A DNA stretch of 64,000 nucleotides from Sipunculus nudus (Eukaryota; Annelida; Sipuncula; Golfingiida; Sipunculidae): assembly GCA_026874595.1 (NCBI GenBank), contig CM049306.1, forward strand, positions 7,375,519-7,439,518, in the 5' to 3' direction. This document shows, in pieces, positions 27,301 to 38,360 of the stretch (positions are counted from its first letter, which is position 1; each line of letters opens with the position of its first letter). The notes under the pieces are model-generated. The model had not been told where the DNA came from. It worked only from the letters and a program-made list of their open reading frames with translations, and searched no databases. The translations under genes and the position numbers were made by a program.

Positions 27301-30155
27301 GTGTGAATTTTGTATATTCTGGATTCTCAACATCATTGTTTGGTGAAAACTGAATAAATACCAGACATGGTGTGAATACTTTGTAATTGTATTTAAATAC
27401 GAATATGATTATGTACTCCATCATAAAATTTCTTGCATAAAGAATGGGAATTCAGGTAAAAATGAAAGTATATGAATACTCGTGCAAATACTTTCAAAAT
27501 GTATTAATGAATGCATTCATGAATATATTCTTTAATATTGTTTTAATAATCATTTCAGTTATATTTCATTTTAAAAAATCATATGATTCTCTTATTATTT
27601 TTAATAAAAATTATATTTGGGACAATATTTGTAATTTTTTAAATAAATAGTTAAACTCTTATATTATATGTTCTGCTTATAAGTTATTTGGCCAAGTCAA
27701 AATCTGTGTGACAATAGTACTCCATTTGTTAATAAAATAAATGAAATCAATCCTCTTTCCTGTCTCCAAAGGAACTTTCAAAATCATACATAAGCTAAAC
27801 AACAACAACTCATAATACAGCTTATATTTATTACCACACAAAACCAGCATGTACCTCATTTCTAAATAATATTTTTTTATCATATATAACAGCTGAGCGT
27901 CGTGACCCATAGGTCCCTTGTTTCTCTGTTATTGAGACCATGAAGCAGTCCATCAGTTAACAAGGCACAAATAATAAGTGTTAGACCTAGAAACTTCTAA
28001 CTGTACATTCAGGGATGTCCTAGGCAAATCTCCTTGGAAACGTGAAATTAGGTAATTGGTGACCCATATTTTATGATCAGCAGGCTGAAAACATGATTTT
28101 GTGCACCCAGTCAGACAGGGCAAATATTGTATTGCTAGGCCTAGACATATTATCATGAAACTTTTTTTTCTTGTAGATTTTGAAGAACTTTAATAGCTAC
28201 AGTTGAATGGGGATACTATCTATAAAATTTGGCATTCAGATGATGAAATTCCTTGTGTGAAGGTCTTCCTAGTTAGCTAAGCGGCATGACCCATGGGTCA
28301 CTTGTTATAAAAAAAGATGATGCATCTGGTAAAACAAATACGCACATTTATGATGTTATATGATGATACATTATATATAATATAAATAACTAAAAGGTTT
28401 CTTGCCCTGGTCATAGGGTTAAGAAATGGATTTAAATGTCTTAACCCTTCCACAGGCAGATCCTTAACTTACTTTTAGGTCTCACAAATTTCTGCTTTAC
28501 AAATGAGCTACAGGTTTATGTTAAGAGCTCAAACTGAGGTTTATCAGAGAATTACTTGTATTGTTTAACATTTGATATACAATGATCACTTAATTCTTAA
28601 AAATCTACCCAGAGACAGTGATGGTATATTTGGCCAGCTGTAGCTGTAATATCAAGCATGGCCTCTTATAAACACCTATTGTTGTAGTATTGAAATCAGT
28701 TTTTTACCTGATCAGGTGGTGCACCAGTCATTGTGGTTGGAGTGGTTGGTATGGGTCATGTTCCAGGCATTGTAGAAAACTGGGACACAGTGGACACAGA
28801 TAGAGTAAGAGTAATTATGAGGTAAGTATTAAAGACTTGATCTTGCAGGACAATATTTCATATATACATATTTATATATATATTATTAATGCTCCCCTGC
28901 ATGGTTGAGCACTTTTACTATGATGTATTGAATTTCTATGTGTATTACTTTGATTTTATATATATATATATATTATATATATTATATATTTTTATATATA
29001 TATATCCTAATGTGACCTCTGTTATAGTAATTGCAGGTAGTCTTATGTCAAGATGTTATGTATAGCTGATATTTTTTCAAGTCAACATATTTAGTTAATT
29101 TTATAAAATCAGAAAGCCTGTTGAACACCTTTTGTTAGTAATGTATATCATATGAGTAGTATGATCATTAGAGATGGGCCAAATGATTTCCATCCTCATC
29201 CTAATATGCACCATTGTAAGTAACGCAAAGAACTTTGGCTGGACATTCTGAGATATTATTTGGTATGATAAAGGATCAAGAACAATGATTACATGCTCTA
29301 GGGAGTGCAAATGGATTCAAGCAACAAAAAGCAGGACAGTTAGGAACAGAGAATGGGGTCAGGCTGTGGTACATGTGATGTTCTCTATAACCATATATGC
29401 AGGACTCAGGTAGCCTAATTGGACCACTTTCACTAGTCCTGATGCAAACTGCACTGCAATGTCTGGTCCTGCTATTACTGTACAGAGCCAGCAATCTGAA
29501 AATGACACTCTGATTGAGGAATTAACACAAAGCACATGAATTAACAAATCAGTGTGTAAATTCTTTCTTTGTGGTGATAAACTGTTTGTCTAGTTGATCA
29601 CTAAGAGGAAGCTGCCAATCTCATAAACAATGAGAGAGCTACATTTTAGCCCATGGACAGAAATTCAACACACATCCAATGTGATTCACCAGTGTACAGA
29701 GTGAAAACAGAACCTTTTTGTGGATATTTTTGGTATCATTAGAAAGTAAACATCTCCTGTTTGTCCAGTTTATTTGAAGTGACACAGTGCTTATAAGCAT
29801 TCATGCATTGGGAAAAAGTAGGAAAACATTTTGTTCCTCACAGAACTTTAGTGTTCAATGTGGCTGGTTCTGTCCATAAAAAATTCTTTGTACACTCTGC
29901 TAAATTGGAGGGGTAAATGCTGTCAGATTTGGTAGAGATTTCAAATTGCTCCCAGGAGATTAATCGACAATTATCCAGTATCATTACATGTTGACTCCTC
30001 AGTACTTCTAACCAGTCTTCTTTGTTTGCAGAATACCAGAAGGGACTCTGGCCGGCAGCATATTCCGCTGGTCATTTAGAGTGTCGCTGATAGGCCTGAT
30101 GTCCTGGGGCTGCTATAGAGTATACAGATGGGCATCACCTTTAATATTAAGGTGA
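15152..30155 (+). CDS. TRABD: TRABD, TraB domain-containing protein; complete gene
   Basis: The TraB/PrgY family is related to TIKI-type enzymes; TRABD is linked to the mitochondrial outer membrane and its biochemical activity is not settled. Eight exons (15152-15311, 16297-16490, 16863-17003, 19642-19752, 20155-20294, 24561-24733, 28716-28821, 30032-30155) splice in frame into 382 codons plus TGA; the human protein has about 376. Family motifs are present: GTAH at residues 104-107, the ELCSSR segment (E131, R136), and GMGH at 318-321. Residues 1-53 are acidic and poorly conserved. A hydrophobic stretch near 358-372, followed by basic residues, fits a C-terminal membrane anchor. AATAAA at 30653-30658 is a candidate poly(A) signal. 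The start is the first ATG after acceptor TTTTTCCAG at 15131-15135. Introns 3, 5 and 6 are largely repeat. Confidence 0.95.
15769..16110 (+). mobile_element. Truncated GCTCAGCTGACT-family copy
   Basis: The head TTTTTAGTTCAGCTGACT is followed by GGAATGGTGCTTTGTCC and one unit ending near GTCAGTTCTCG. It has no tail motif and lies in TRABD intron 1. Confidence 0.55.
16297..16490 (+). CDS. TRABD: TRABD coding exon 2 (GTAH motif)
   Basis: The acceptor is ACTTGAAG and the donor AAA|GTAAGA. The 194-nt exon encodes GDWTTDSETEEAT through KVYVVGTAHFSEESIDDVAK, which includes the first conserved G-x-x-H motif of the TraB domain. Confidence 0.94.
16863..17003 (+). CDS. TRABD: TRABD coding exon 3 (conserved Glu/Arg)
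   Basis: This 141-nt phase-0 exon lies between TTGTTTCAG and CAG|GTGAGT. It encodes TIQAVQPDVVMVELCSSR and the following helix. The glutamate and arginine of ELCSSR are family signature residues. A repeat element starts only 33 nt after this donor. Confidence 0.94.
17036..19212 (+). mobile_element. GCTCAGCTGACT-headed element in TRABD intron 3, 2.2 kb
   Basis: The head TTTTTAACTCAGCTGACTGT is followed by GTCCGTCGTCCGTCC and reverse-complement versions of the same ~340-bp unit seen at 6992-11070. The tail is GTCATGACCCACGGGTCACTTGTT. Runs of 14 and 18 C occur at 17924 and 18182. Confidence 0.7.
19642..19752 (+). CDS. TRABD: TRABD coding exon 4
   Basis: This 111-nt exon after GCTGTAAG encodes GGVIQGVLHILLLSMSAHLT and then KQLGMAPGGEFRKAFKE, ending at GAG|GTATGT. 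It aligns without gaps to the vertebrate MAPGGEFREAFKE region. A +1-shifted open frame across it, ending SFTSFS, is a shadow. Confidence 0.93.
20155..20294 (+). CDS. TRABD: TRABD coding exon 5
   Basis: The acceptor is TGTCCCAG and the phase-2 donor is ATCAG|GTAAGA. The exon encodes AQKIPGCRVQLGDRPIHITL through the Trp-rich ALSWWQKFRLAW segment. The LGDRPI motif is typical of TraB proteins. Confidence 0.94.
20352..23851 (+). mobile_element. Helitron-like non-autonomous element, nineteen ~180-bp units
   Basis: The 5' end is an inverted repeat (TATGCCCCCGCCAC 20352-20365 with 20369-20382, one mismatch), followed by GTCCGTC-type sequence. Nineteen tandem units begin at intervals of 179-183 bp, except two of 162. 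The 3' end has hairpin TGCCCC-AGGCG-GGGGCA, then CTAG at 23848-23851 and T. Hairpin plus CTAG-T is the classical Helitron 3' end; a 5' TC terminus is not evident. It sits in TRABD intron 5. Open frames within it repeat with the unit and are not genes. Confidence 0.72.
24561..24733 (+). CDS. TRABD: TRABD coding exon 6
   Basis: This 173-nt exon after TGTTCTACAG completes a split serine codon, then encodes KEEVEKCKQRDLLEEMLREM, a TGEFPALSQVFVTERDMYLA stretch and a variable tail. The donor is ATG G|GTAACT. The ERDMYL motif matches the family ERDVYL. Confidence 0.94.
24923..28306 (+). mobile_element. GCTCAGCTGACT-family element split by a nested relative
   Basis: The left part, 24923-25310, starts TTTTTTAGCTCAGCTGACTG and breaks off at TTTTTACCTAT. 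The right part, 27923-28306, resumes with TCTCTGTTATTGAGACC and ends ATGACCCATGGGTCACTTGTT. The joined phrase matches the unit seen uninterrupted at 18350-18380. It lies in TRABD intron 6. Confidence 0.6.
25311..27922 (+). mobile_element. GCTCAGCTGACT-family element inserted in another copy
   Basis: The head is TTTTTAGCTCAGCTGACTAT, then GTCCGTCC repeats (25372-25418) and two ~660-bp-type units to about 26640. A divergent AT-rich tail follows, ending CGTGACCCATAGGTCCCTTGTT. A GC-richer patch at 26730-26860 is not recognised. Confidence 0.55.
28716..28821 (+). CDS. TRABD: TRABD coding exon 7 (second GxxH motif)
   Basis: This 106-nt exon after CCTGATCAG encodes GGAPVIVVGVVGMGHVPGIV and the following ENWDT segment. 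GMGH is the second conserved motif of the TraB domain. The donor ATGAG|GTAAGT is in phase 2. Confidence 0.94.
30032..30155 (+). CDS. TRABD: TRABD last coding exon, C-terminal anchor
   Basis: The acceptor is TTTGTTTGCAG. The exon encodes IPEGTLAGSIFRWSFRVSLI, a hydrophobic GLMSWGCYRVYRWA stretch and ...PLILR before TGA at 30153-30155. A short basic-hydrophobic tail fits a tail anchor in the mitochondrial outer membrane. Confidence 0.92.
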
Positions 30156-31007
30156 TACGACAACAGTGTGTTCATTTAAAAAATAATCAACAGGTGGCAG
30201 CACTATGCAGCACTAATCTGGTATAAGAACATTTATCATGAAGAACCTGGACTAAGTTTTATGCTGCTTGTCGCTCTCTCCTCATTTACACACACACATT
30301 TGTTTATCATGGTGTGGGAAATTTTCTTGCTTGTTACTTGGGATGTTACATTATTTTTAGTCTGTTCCCTGGTTCACTACATGTGATTGGTCAGGAAAAT
30401 ATGAATATGAAATGAATAGAATGAATATGAAATTAGAGGTTTTGTCACAGTTTTGACTGTGGTAACAGAAACAAATCCATAAGAAAAGTTGGATAGTCTT
30501 TAACAACTTGTGCCTTTATCCCTGACTCTGTTTATATTTTAAAAAAGTATAAGCAAATATAAGGATATTTTGACACTAATTGACTGTCAGGCATTATGTC
30601 AGTGTATTGGAGTAAAAATTTACAGTGATAAGGGAAATTGTGACTGTTGCTAAATAAATGGTCAGCTATAACCTATGAAATATGAACCCACACAGCGCAT
30701 CTTAATTCCAGACACATCTTTATTTATTTCATATTATGGGCTGGTTGAGGGTTAAAAATCTTAATCTTGAGAATTTTTTAAAATGACTATATAGCAAAAC
30801 TGCTTGTATTTACTTTTATATATATTTCTTCAGGATTTCATGATAAAGTTGACATCCTATCTCATGGCTATTAGGAGTGATAAAATACTATTTATAGCTT
30901 CCATTAGTGAGTTAACATTATTATTTTTCACTCTCACATGAACAGTATTTATCTGATGTACATTCACCAACAAATTCTTAATGAAAGCATTGAATGTGAC
31001 TCTCTTT
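30156..31007 (+). other. TRABD 3' UTR and flank
   Basis: AT-rich sequence after the TRABD stop. AATAAA at 30653-30658 is the best poly(A) candidate. Nothing else is recognised. Confidence 0.5.
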
Positions 31008-32530
31008 TATTAGCGAACCTGTGAGCTTATGCGATGGTGTAGTCATATGGCATAACAGCCCATTTTAGCTCTGTTGCAACAAAGATCTTCTTCACAAAAA
31101 CCACTGGGCCAAGTTCTTAAATCTCACACATTAATTATCCTCAGATGTTGATAATTCAGGTTTGTTCAAATGGTTTTGGTTCAGAGCTTTTTGGCTGAGT
31201 TACAGGAAGCTGAACTAAGCCAGTTTGCTGTATCTTCCTATATGGGTTATAAACCTGCAAATGTTTTTCGACTGACACCACTGAAGCCAATTTGTTTAAT
31301 ATTTTACAAAAATAATCCCCACAATAATTCTTATAATAATTGACTTTAATGGTTCCACATTAATGAGATTGAATTGAGTTATTTACCATATATGTTAGCT
31401 GTGTGAAGCAGTTACATTTAGCCTGGCACAAGTTTATCAGCATCTGTTACATCATGCCTTTAGACATTTAGATTTATAGTTTTAGTTAAATAGCATGGCA
31501 GACAGACAACTATTTCAGTTTTGGCAACAGGCCAAAGGCCAGCCTGGTTGGCAGACTGGCAACTGTATCAGATTAGGCAACAGCTCAAGAGTTCACTCAG
31601 TGCAGCCAGTTATAGGTCAAGAGTTCACTCAGTGTAGTATCTGCATTCTATTTATAGCTTTGTCAGACTGCCCACTGTATCAGATTTGGCACCAAAGGTC
31701 AGTCTGGATCCATATATAGCTTTGGCAAACTGCCAACTGTGTCAGATTATGCAACAGGTCAAGAGTTCACTCAGTGCAGCCAGGGACAGGTCAAAAGTTC
31801 ACTCAGTCTAGCCAGGTGCAGGTCAAGAGTTCACTCAGTGCAGTAGCTTGAGCCAGCAATTTTTCACAGTTCAATCAGGGCAAATGCCTTTATCACCTTA
31901 GCCTGGTCAGCCCAGTGCATCAAACTCAAGAGAATTTTGATGTATTGGCCTGATATTTTGACCTGTCTGTGCATCTTTGGTGGCTCAAGACACACAAGAC
32001 AGGTGTCATCACCCACAGTGTCTTTGCACAGTGTATGTGCCTGCTTCTCCAGAGGAATTTGATATATCAGCCTGAAATTGGGCAAACTAATACATATTGT
32101 AAAGCTTTGTCATAAACAAGACTTGTGGCACCACCTACAATAATTTTTGCACAGTGTATGCCCCTGCTTATTTCTCAGGAGGGGATATCAGCCTGAAATT
32201 GGGCATATGTATACATCTCTGGTACCTTCGTCATACACAAGACATGTAGGCCTACTTGATAAGTAATGGCCCAGCATTGAAGCATTATACCTGGTGTATA
32301 AACCATTGCACAGGTTTGCATTAGGCCTGTAAGCCTTGTTTGTTCAAGAGGCCATTTTCATGGGAGATATTGGTGTCTGAGCCAACCCTTTGACTAACAT
32401 TATATTTGGTAAACAATTTGTTATAGGATTTTCTAGGATATATATTTCGCCATATTATCTCTCCCAACAAGCTCATCATTATTTCTTTTGGGAGATCTTT
32501 TAATGAGTCACTGGTATCACCTGTACCTAA
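31008..32530 (+). mobile_element. GCGAACCTGTGAGCTTATGCG-headed repeat copy
   Basis: It begins TTAGCGAACCTGTGAGCTTA and contains CATAACAGCCCATTTTAGCT, several GTCAAGAGTTCACTCAGTGC copies (31560-31850) and GACCTGTCTGTGCATC units. The same blocks appear in the same order at 54432-58083. Ends are only approximate. Confidence 0.5.
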
Positions 32531-32661
32531 ATGGCAAATAAAGCTCTGTATATTCTTTGATTGGAAGAGTCAGCAAGGCCTGCTCCAACATGAATCACCC
32601 TTCATCAGTTGTTTAGACTGGTTAATAATGGTCAAGACACTATTGAATTACATACAATATA

Positions 32662-33788
32662 TAATTGTATCCGCCAAAACAGAGTTTTGCGGATACTTTG
32701 TTGTCAGCCCACCGCCGCCGCCGCTGCCACCATCATGTAAGTGTCCGGAGAACTCCTCCTTAACCGCTGGGTGGAATTTTACGAAACCTGGGATTATGTT
32801 CGGGTCACATAAACTGCTGTGCCCCGATTTTGTTTTGACCTCTGACCTTTCCTCTCTCCAGTGTGTCCATCTGTGCGTCTGTTTTGACACATTAATTACC
32901 CACATATCTTGGGAACTGACCGATCCAGAAAAAAAATTTGCGCAAATGTAGCCCTTGGATAGCTTTATAACATACATAAAAAATGGTGGTGCCACCTGCA
33001 ACCATTTTTGCATTTGTCCATCTATTCATCTGCCTTGGGATAAAATCACTCATATCTCTGCATTGGTTGGACTTATCTGCCTAAAATTTTGCAGGTTTAT
33101 ACATTTTGGAAAGCTTTCTGGATTTTGTGGCAGGTGGCGCCACCTACATTTATGTTTACGCTGCAGACATCCAGGCTTTTATCTCAGGAACTGTTTGACC
33201 GATTCGGCCAAAATTTTGCATGTGTATATCTCACATAGCTCTTCATCATATTCAAAACTGGTGGCGCCACCTTCAACCATTTTTGCACAGCGTCCATCTG
33301 TTTGTCTGCCGTGGGATAAAATCACTGATATCTCTGCACTGGTTTGACTTATCTGCCTAAAATTTTGCAGGTTTATACATCTTGGATAGCTTTCTGGATT
33401 TTGTGGCAGGTGGCGCCACCTACATTCACATTTACGCTGCAGACATCCAAGCTCATATCTGGGGAACTGTTTGGCCGATTGGGCAAAACTTGTGGCGCCA
33501 TCTTCAACCATTTTTGCACAGCGTCCGTCTGTTTGTCTGCCATCGGATAAAATCACTCATATCTGGGCAGTGGTTTGACTTTTTGCATTTGTATACAACT
33601 TTGATAGCTTTCTGGATTTTGTGGTAGGTGGCACAACCTACATACCCATTTCGGCTGCAGACATCCATGCTAATATGCATCACACCTCACTATATTTCCC
33701 CTTGTTACTCAATCCATGCCTCACTTCACCCGTCCCACTCTGATTTCGGTGGATACAAGTAGTCGCTTGTCGACTACCCGTATTCTAG
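32662..33788 (+). mobile_element. Helitron-like non-autonomous element, 1.1 kb
   Basis: It starts with an inverted repeat (GTATCCGCCAAAAC...GTTTTGCGGATAC, 32667-32696), then a CCGCCGCCGCCGCTGCC tract, and holds about three partial units of 230-280 bp. It ends with the perfect 7-bp hairpin GTAGTCG-CTTGT-CGACTAC (33759-33777), seven bases, then CTAG (33785-33788) followed by T. Length and ends suggest an intact copy. Confidence 0.7.
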
Positions 33789-34864
33789 TTTTCATTGATT
33801 AATACTGCAAATAGTGAAACCATCAGGTCTTGTCAGTCTGTTAGCTTGCCAGTGATATGAATATTCATGAAATGTTAATTGACACCATCATGGTCAACAG
33901 TTTACCTATCAATCTAGTCTTCAGCTGGCACCAGGTGGCAGTGACATAGGCATGTCAGGTGACTTTACTTCAGCACACTGGGGCCACTTAGATGTTGGGA
34001 AAAATAACATTGTAAATATGATTTCTCCACCTGGAGTCTCTCTGCTTTGCTCCAATTACACTTTGATGGAAAAATTTCACAGGAGTTAAGACAGAAGACG
34101 AAACACCCCAAACACACCGGGGATGACACCCCCCCCCCCCACCCTCTTTATGACAAAGAGGACTAAAGCCCTCTCCAAAATATTATAATCTTCTGGCAGG
34201 CTCTTCATAGAAGAGTACTTTTTTCCAAGTTCTCAACTTATTTTCATAGTCTATATATGCTTAAATCAAGCTGCATTTACAAACTTTCAGTAACATACTA
34301 CAGGGAGAATGATTGATGATTAAATGAGGTAATTATCATGTGTGATTTCCAAACTATTCTCAATATGCTAAAAATATTGAGGAAAATATAAAGAAACTGT
34401 ACACTGAATGACAGAAATATGCCGAAATTATTAAAACTCTTGTTCACCTAAAGTGAGCAGGACACAGTTTTCTCCCCATTCGCTCTTCTATTTAGTGCGT
34501 GACATGCGGATTGTGACAGCAGAATGCGGAATGCAGTATAGCTTCACGTACAGTATTTATTTGGAGCAGGGGCGTCAATATAGGGGGGGATGCCTTTTTG
34601 GCAAGGGGGGATGATCAATGTAATCACCCCCCCCCCCCACTTTTCAGAGAAAAATATTATAATATTGCAAACGAAATATATTAATAAATAGAAATTAGAT
34701 TTTGGATCTATTTACTAAAAAATTTCATATCTAAACCTTGCTTAGAATTCACAAAATAACCTATTTTCTAAAACATTATAATTATTTGAAATAATATAAA
34801 GTATATATATATATAGATATATATATATATATAGATATATATATATACATAATAATTATATATA

Positions 34865-34908
<44 letters not shown>

Positions 34909-35919
34909 CATATATATATATATATATATAAATATATATACAAAGTCATCCCCCCACCCTAGAAGAAAAATTGACGCCACTGATTTGGAGGTTGGGAAAT
35001 TACTGTGGTCAAATAAAACCCAATAAATCACGTTGCATTTGAAGGTAAAACACATGCTAACCAAATCACATGGTCGCTATACCTAGCGCGGTATATATAT
35101 CAGAATTTAATTTTCCTGCGTCTCACTCCACATATGGGAAAATAAGAGCTTGAAGATGAAACAGCCCATGCTGGACCTACAAATCCAAAATTCAACATAC
35201 TGTTAGATGTGCCTAAGTTCTCTTACCAAACCATAAACTGGGTCACTGCAACTTTGCTCCTTCAAGAAATTAAGGAAAACCTCAGTTTTCTAGTAAAAGC
35301 CTGTGTTACACCTCAACAGTTCATTACAATAAAACCACTGTTTTGTTTATATTTGCCATAGATAATCCTCTATAAACATCGAATGTACATGCCAGAAATT
35401 AGGCCAATATTGAATAATATTTAGAAGTTATGGACCTGAACATTATGTAGCTTGTCAAAACATCAGGAAATATATATTCTCACTTAACATGGTAACTTTC
35501 CAAGCTAGAGACATTTTTTCAAGGATACAACTTTATTTAATCAAGGTTTAATTGTATTCCCAAAATTAGATCAGCATTTTGTAATTTTCAAGTTATTAGC
35601 AATATTTTAAAATAAAACATTTTGCCCAATTTTAACCATGGCACATTTCCCTCCCCCTTAAAACTGTTGATTTAATATTCACTACATATACACAAATAGG
35701 TTTTTAAAATTTTGAAGTGTAGATTTTAATAAACCATGTCAAGTATTGTTAAATCCAACCAACCCAGAACAGTGGTAGGCAGTGAGTGCTGGAGCCCTGA
35801 GCTAACCATGCTGTTATGTAATTTACTTCACCTCAGGCAGCAAGTTTTCTTTGCTGAGCTGGGCTAGGCTTCCCTGCCCACCTCCGTGGAGAGGAAGCAT
35901 AAACAAGATGAATGTTATA
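33789..35919. other. Intergenic DNA with MITE and decayed repeat
   Basis: Apart from the MITE at 34567-34982, 35150-35760 is a diverged copy of the ~660-bp unit seen at 1-1962. I see no gene. Confidence 0.5.
34567..34982. mobile_element. hAT-type MITE, 416 bp, with (TA)n core
   Basis: Inverted ends CAGGGGCGTCAAT and (on the other strand) CAGTGGCGTCAAT are flanked by the exact duplication ATTTGGAG (34559-34566 and 34983-34990). Runs of C/G follow each end, and the centre is a long TA microsatellite (about 34803-34940). This is the typical layout of a hAT MITE. Confidence 0.85.
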
Positions 35920-37541
35920 ATTGTATCCCCCAAGTTTGGGGATACTATGGTTTAGGCAAGGTCGCTCCGCCACCGCCGAGATTTCGTTTGGCTGGATAAC
36001 TCATAAAAATATTTTACAGATCTTTACCAAACTTGACATATGCATAGATAAGGGTGAGAGGACGAAGCCTATTTAAAATGGGGTCATGACCTTTACTAGG
36101 AGAGTGACCTTGACTTTGAATAGGTCCATTTTGGGGGAAAATCACACAAATTCTTAAATATCTTAAGAAATCTTTAATGGATTGATCCAAAAATCAACTT
36201 GTCCGCAGATATTGGATGGTGATGTCATGTACCAGAAACTGGTGGCGTCACCTGTAATCCTTTTCTTGTTTTCATGTCGTTTAATACCCCCATTATTGCC
36301 ACTTAACAGTACTGTGAGCATTATAATTAAAACATTAATGGACAGATTTCTTGCATATTATGCTTATACATAGACATGGGTTATGGGATGATGTTTATTA
36401 AATTTTGGGTTATGACCTTTCCTATGAGAGTGGCCCGGACCTTGAATATTGCCATATATGGTGAAATTCACACACAAAATCATAAATATCTCAAAAGGGA
36501 ATGCATGGATTGGTCCAAAAATCAAATTGACTGAAGATCTTGGATAGCTTTGTCTATTGCGGAAGACAGGTGGCGCCACGTACCTTCTGTCCTTGTCTTG
36601 TTGTCGGACCTTTCTGATGAGTGATTTGCCCTATTGGCCTGATATTGTGCATATCCATTGATTATATCTCGGGAATTGTTCAAGGTATGGGCCTGAAATT
36701 TGGCATGTCCATCCATCTTGGAAAGTGTTTTCATAAACCAGACAGGTGGTGTCGCCTACCTTCCTTTTTTTGTAGAATAAATTAATGAACTTTTCTGAGG
36801 AGTGATTTTCCTATTCGCCTTCAAAAGAGCATATATAGATCTTGGACTCCTCCATCCTTTACTCAAGACTGGTGGCACCATCTGCAATCTTTTTGGCGTA
36901 ACGTCCATCTGTACATGTGCTTTGGGTGAAAATTGCTCATATCTCCGGATTGGTTCAAGGTATTGGTCTGAAATTTGGCATGTCCATCCATCTTAGAAAG
37001 TTTTCTCATTAACCAGACAGATGACACCACCTACCTTCCTGTTTCTGTAAAATAAATTAATGCTCTTTTCTGAGGAGTGATTTGCCCTATTGGCCTGAAA
37101 TTGTGCACATCCATAGATCTTGGACTCCTGAATCTTGTACTCAAGTCTGGTTGTGCCATCTGCGATCGTTTTGCCTTGGCGTCCATCTGTACATGTGCTT
37201 TGGGTGAAAATTGCTCCTATCTCTGGAGTGATTCAAGGTATTGGTCTTAAATTTGGCATGTCTATCCATCTTGGAAAATTTTCTCGTAAACCAGAGAGGT
37301 GGCGCCAGCTACGTTCCCGTTTCGGTAAAATAAATTAATGCTATTTTACTCAAGAGAAATGCAACATATTGGCCCGTATATTTGGTGAAAAATATATTTT
37401 TCAAATTGATAGATGAAAGAAACCATGGTCACTTGCCAAGTGTCAGTATGCTGCTGAAGATGGGGGTCTATTCTTAAAGGGGGGGGGGGGGATTAATTGT
37501 CTTGGGATACTATGGCAACTGCGGTGCCAACAAATATCTAG
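35920..37541 (+). mobile_element. Helitron-like non-autonomous element, 1.6 kb
   Basis: The start TTGTATCCCC-CAAGTTT-GGGGATAC parallels that of the 32662 element. The interior has units of about 275 bp with TGGCATGTCCATCCATCTT. The 3' end has hairpin TGGCA-ACTGCGG-TGCCA, then CTAG at 37538-37541 and a run of T. Confidence 0.65.
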
Positions 37542-38360
37542 TTTTTCTAAACTTTTGCTACATTTTGGAATTTGATTTGCATTGCAAAGGGTAAAAATGA
37601 GTGCACATTTGATTATGTGTCCACAAAGTTATGTACTGCTATAAAATTGTGGATGTTCATGTTGTGAGAAATTCCTTGCTTCAGAAAAGTTAAAGTTCTT
37701 TTTTTTAACATGTGTGAAACTCAGTATTAACTTATAGCTGAGATGACATTTAACATAATGATGTGGTTTCTCCCTCATCCAACCAACAGTGGGTTAACCT
37801 GAGTTGAAAAGGAATTTTTTTTCTGAAGTTTTTGTGAATCTTTTATTTTAGTTATTAAAATTAAGCATATACATTAAACGAAAAACTCCAGTGTTCATTT
37901 ATTGGTTCAAGGAATAATAGAGAAGACGCCATGTTGTGGCATTGTTGTTTTAGTTAGTGTATTTAAAAAAAAAATCTTTTAAATTTAGTTAAAGCATGTC
38001 ACTATAAAAAAAACCCAGTAAAATATATGTGTTGCATAATTTGACATGACCAAACAAAGGATAAATAATGATGCAATTTATAAATTCTGATTTAATTTAT
38101 ATTTACAAGTTTTTTTATAATTTTAATAATGAAATTTGTTAAATTAAAAATATATTAAAATGATAAAATTTATTCATTAAATATATTCATATTCTGCTGC
38201 CAAAAATTAACATGTTGAAAATAGGGTTTAATATAAGCTTAAAACCATTATTCCCCGGTGTCAGCAGAAAGTGAAATAAAGTTATGTCCTTTAGTGTCCA
38301 CCTGTCTGTCCATCTATAATTATTTCATATGCAACACAGTATCCCAGAAACCTATACTGG
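37542..38360. other. AT-rich intergenic DNA
   Basis: I see no gene, RNA or recognisable repeat end. Confidence 0.5.

Noticed and set aside
32648-33627. Overlapping 68-130-codon frames on both strands
   Set aside because: They lie inside the Helitron-like element and follow its units.
34768-35064. 98-codon Tyr/Ile-rich frame
   Set aside because: It is a translation of the TA microsatellite inside the MITE.
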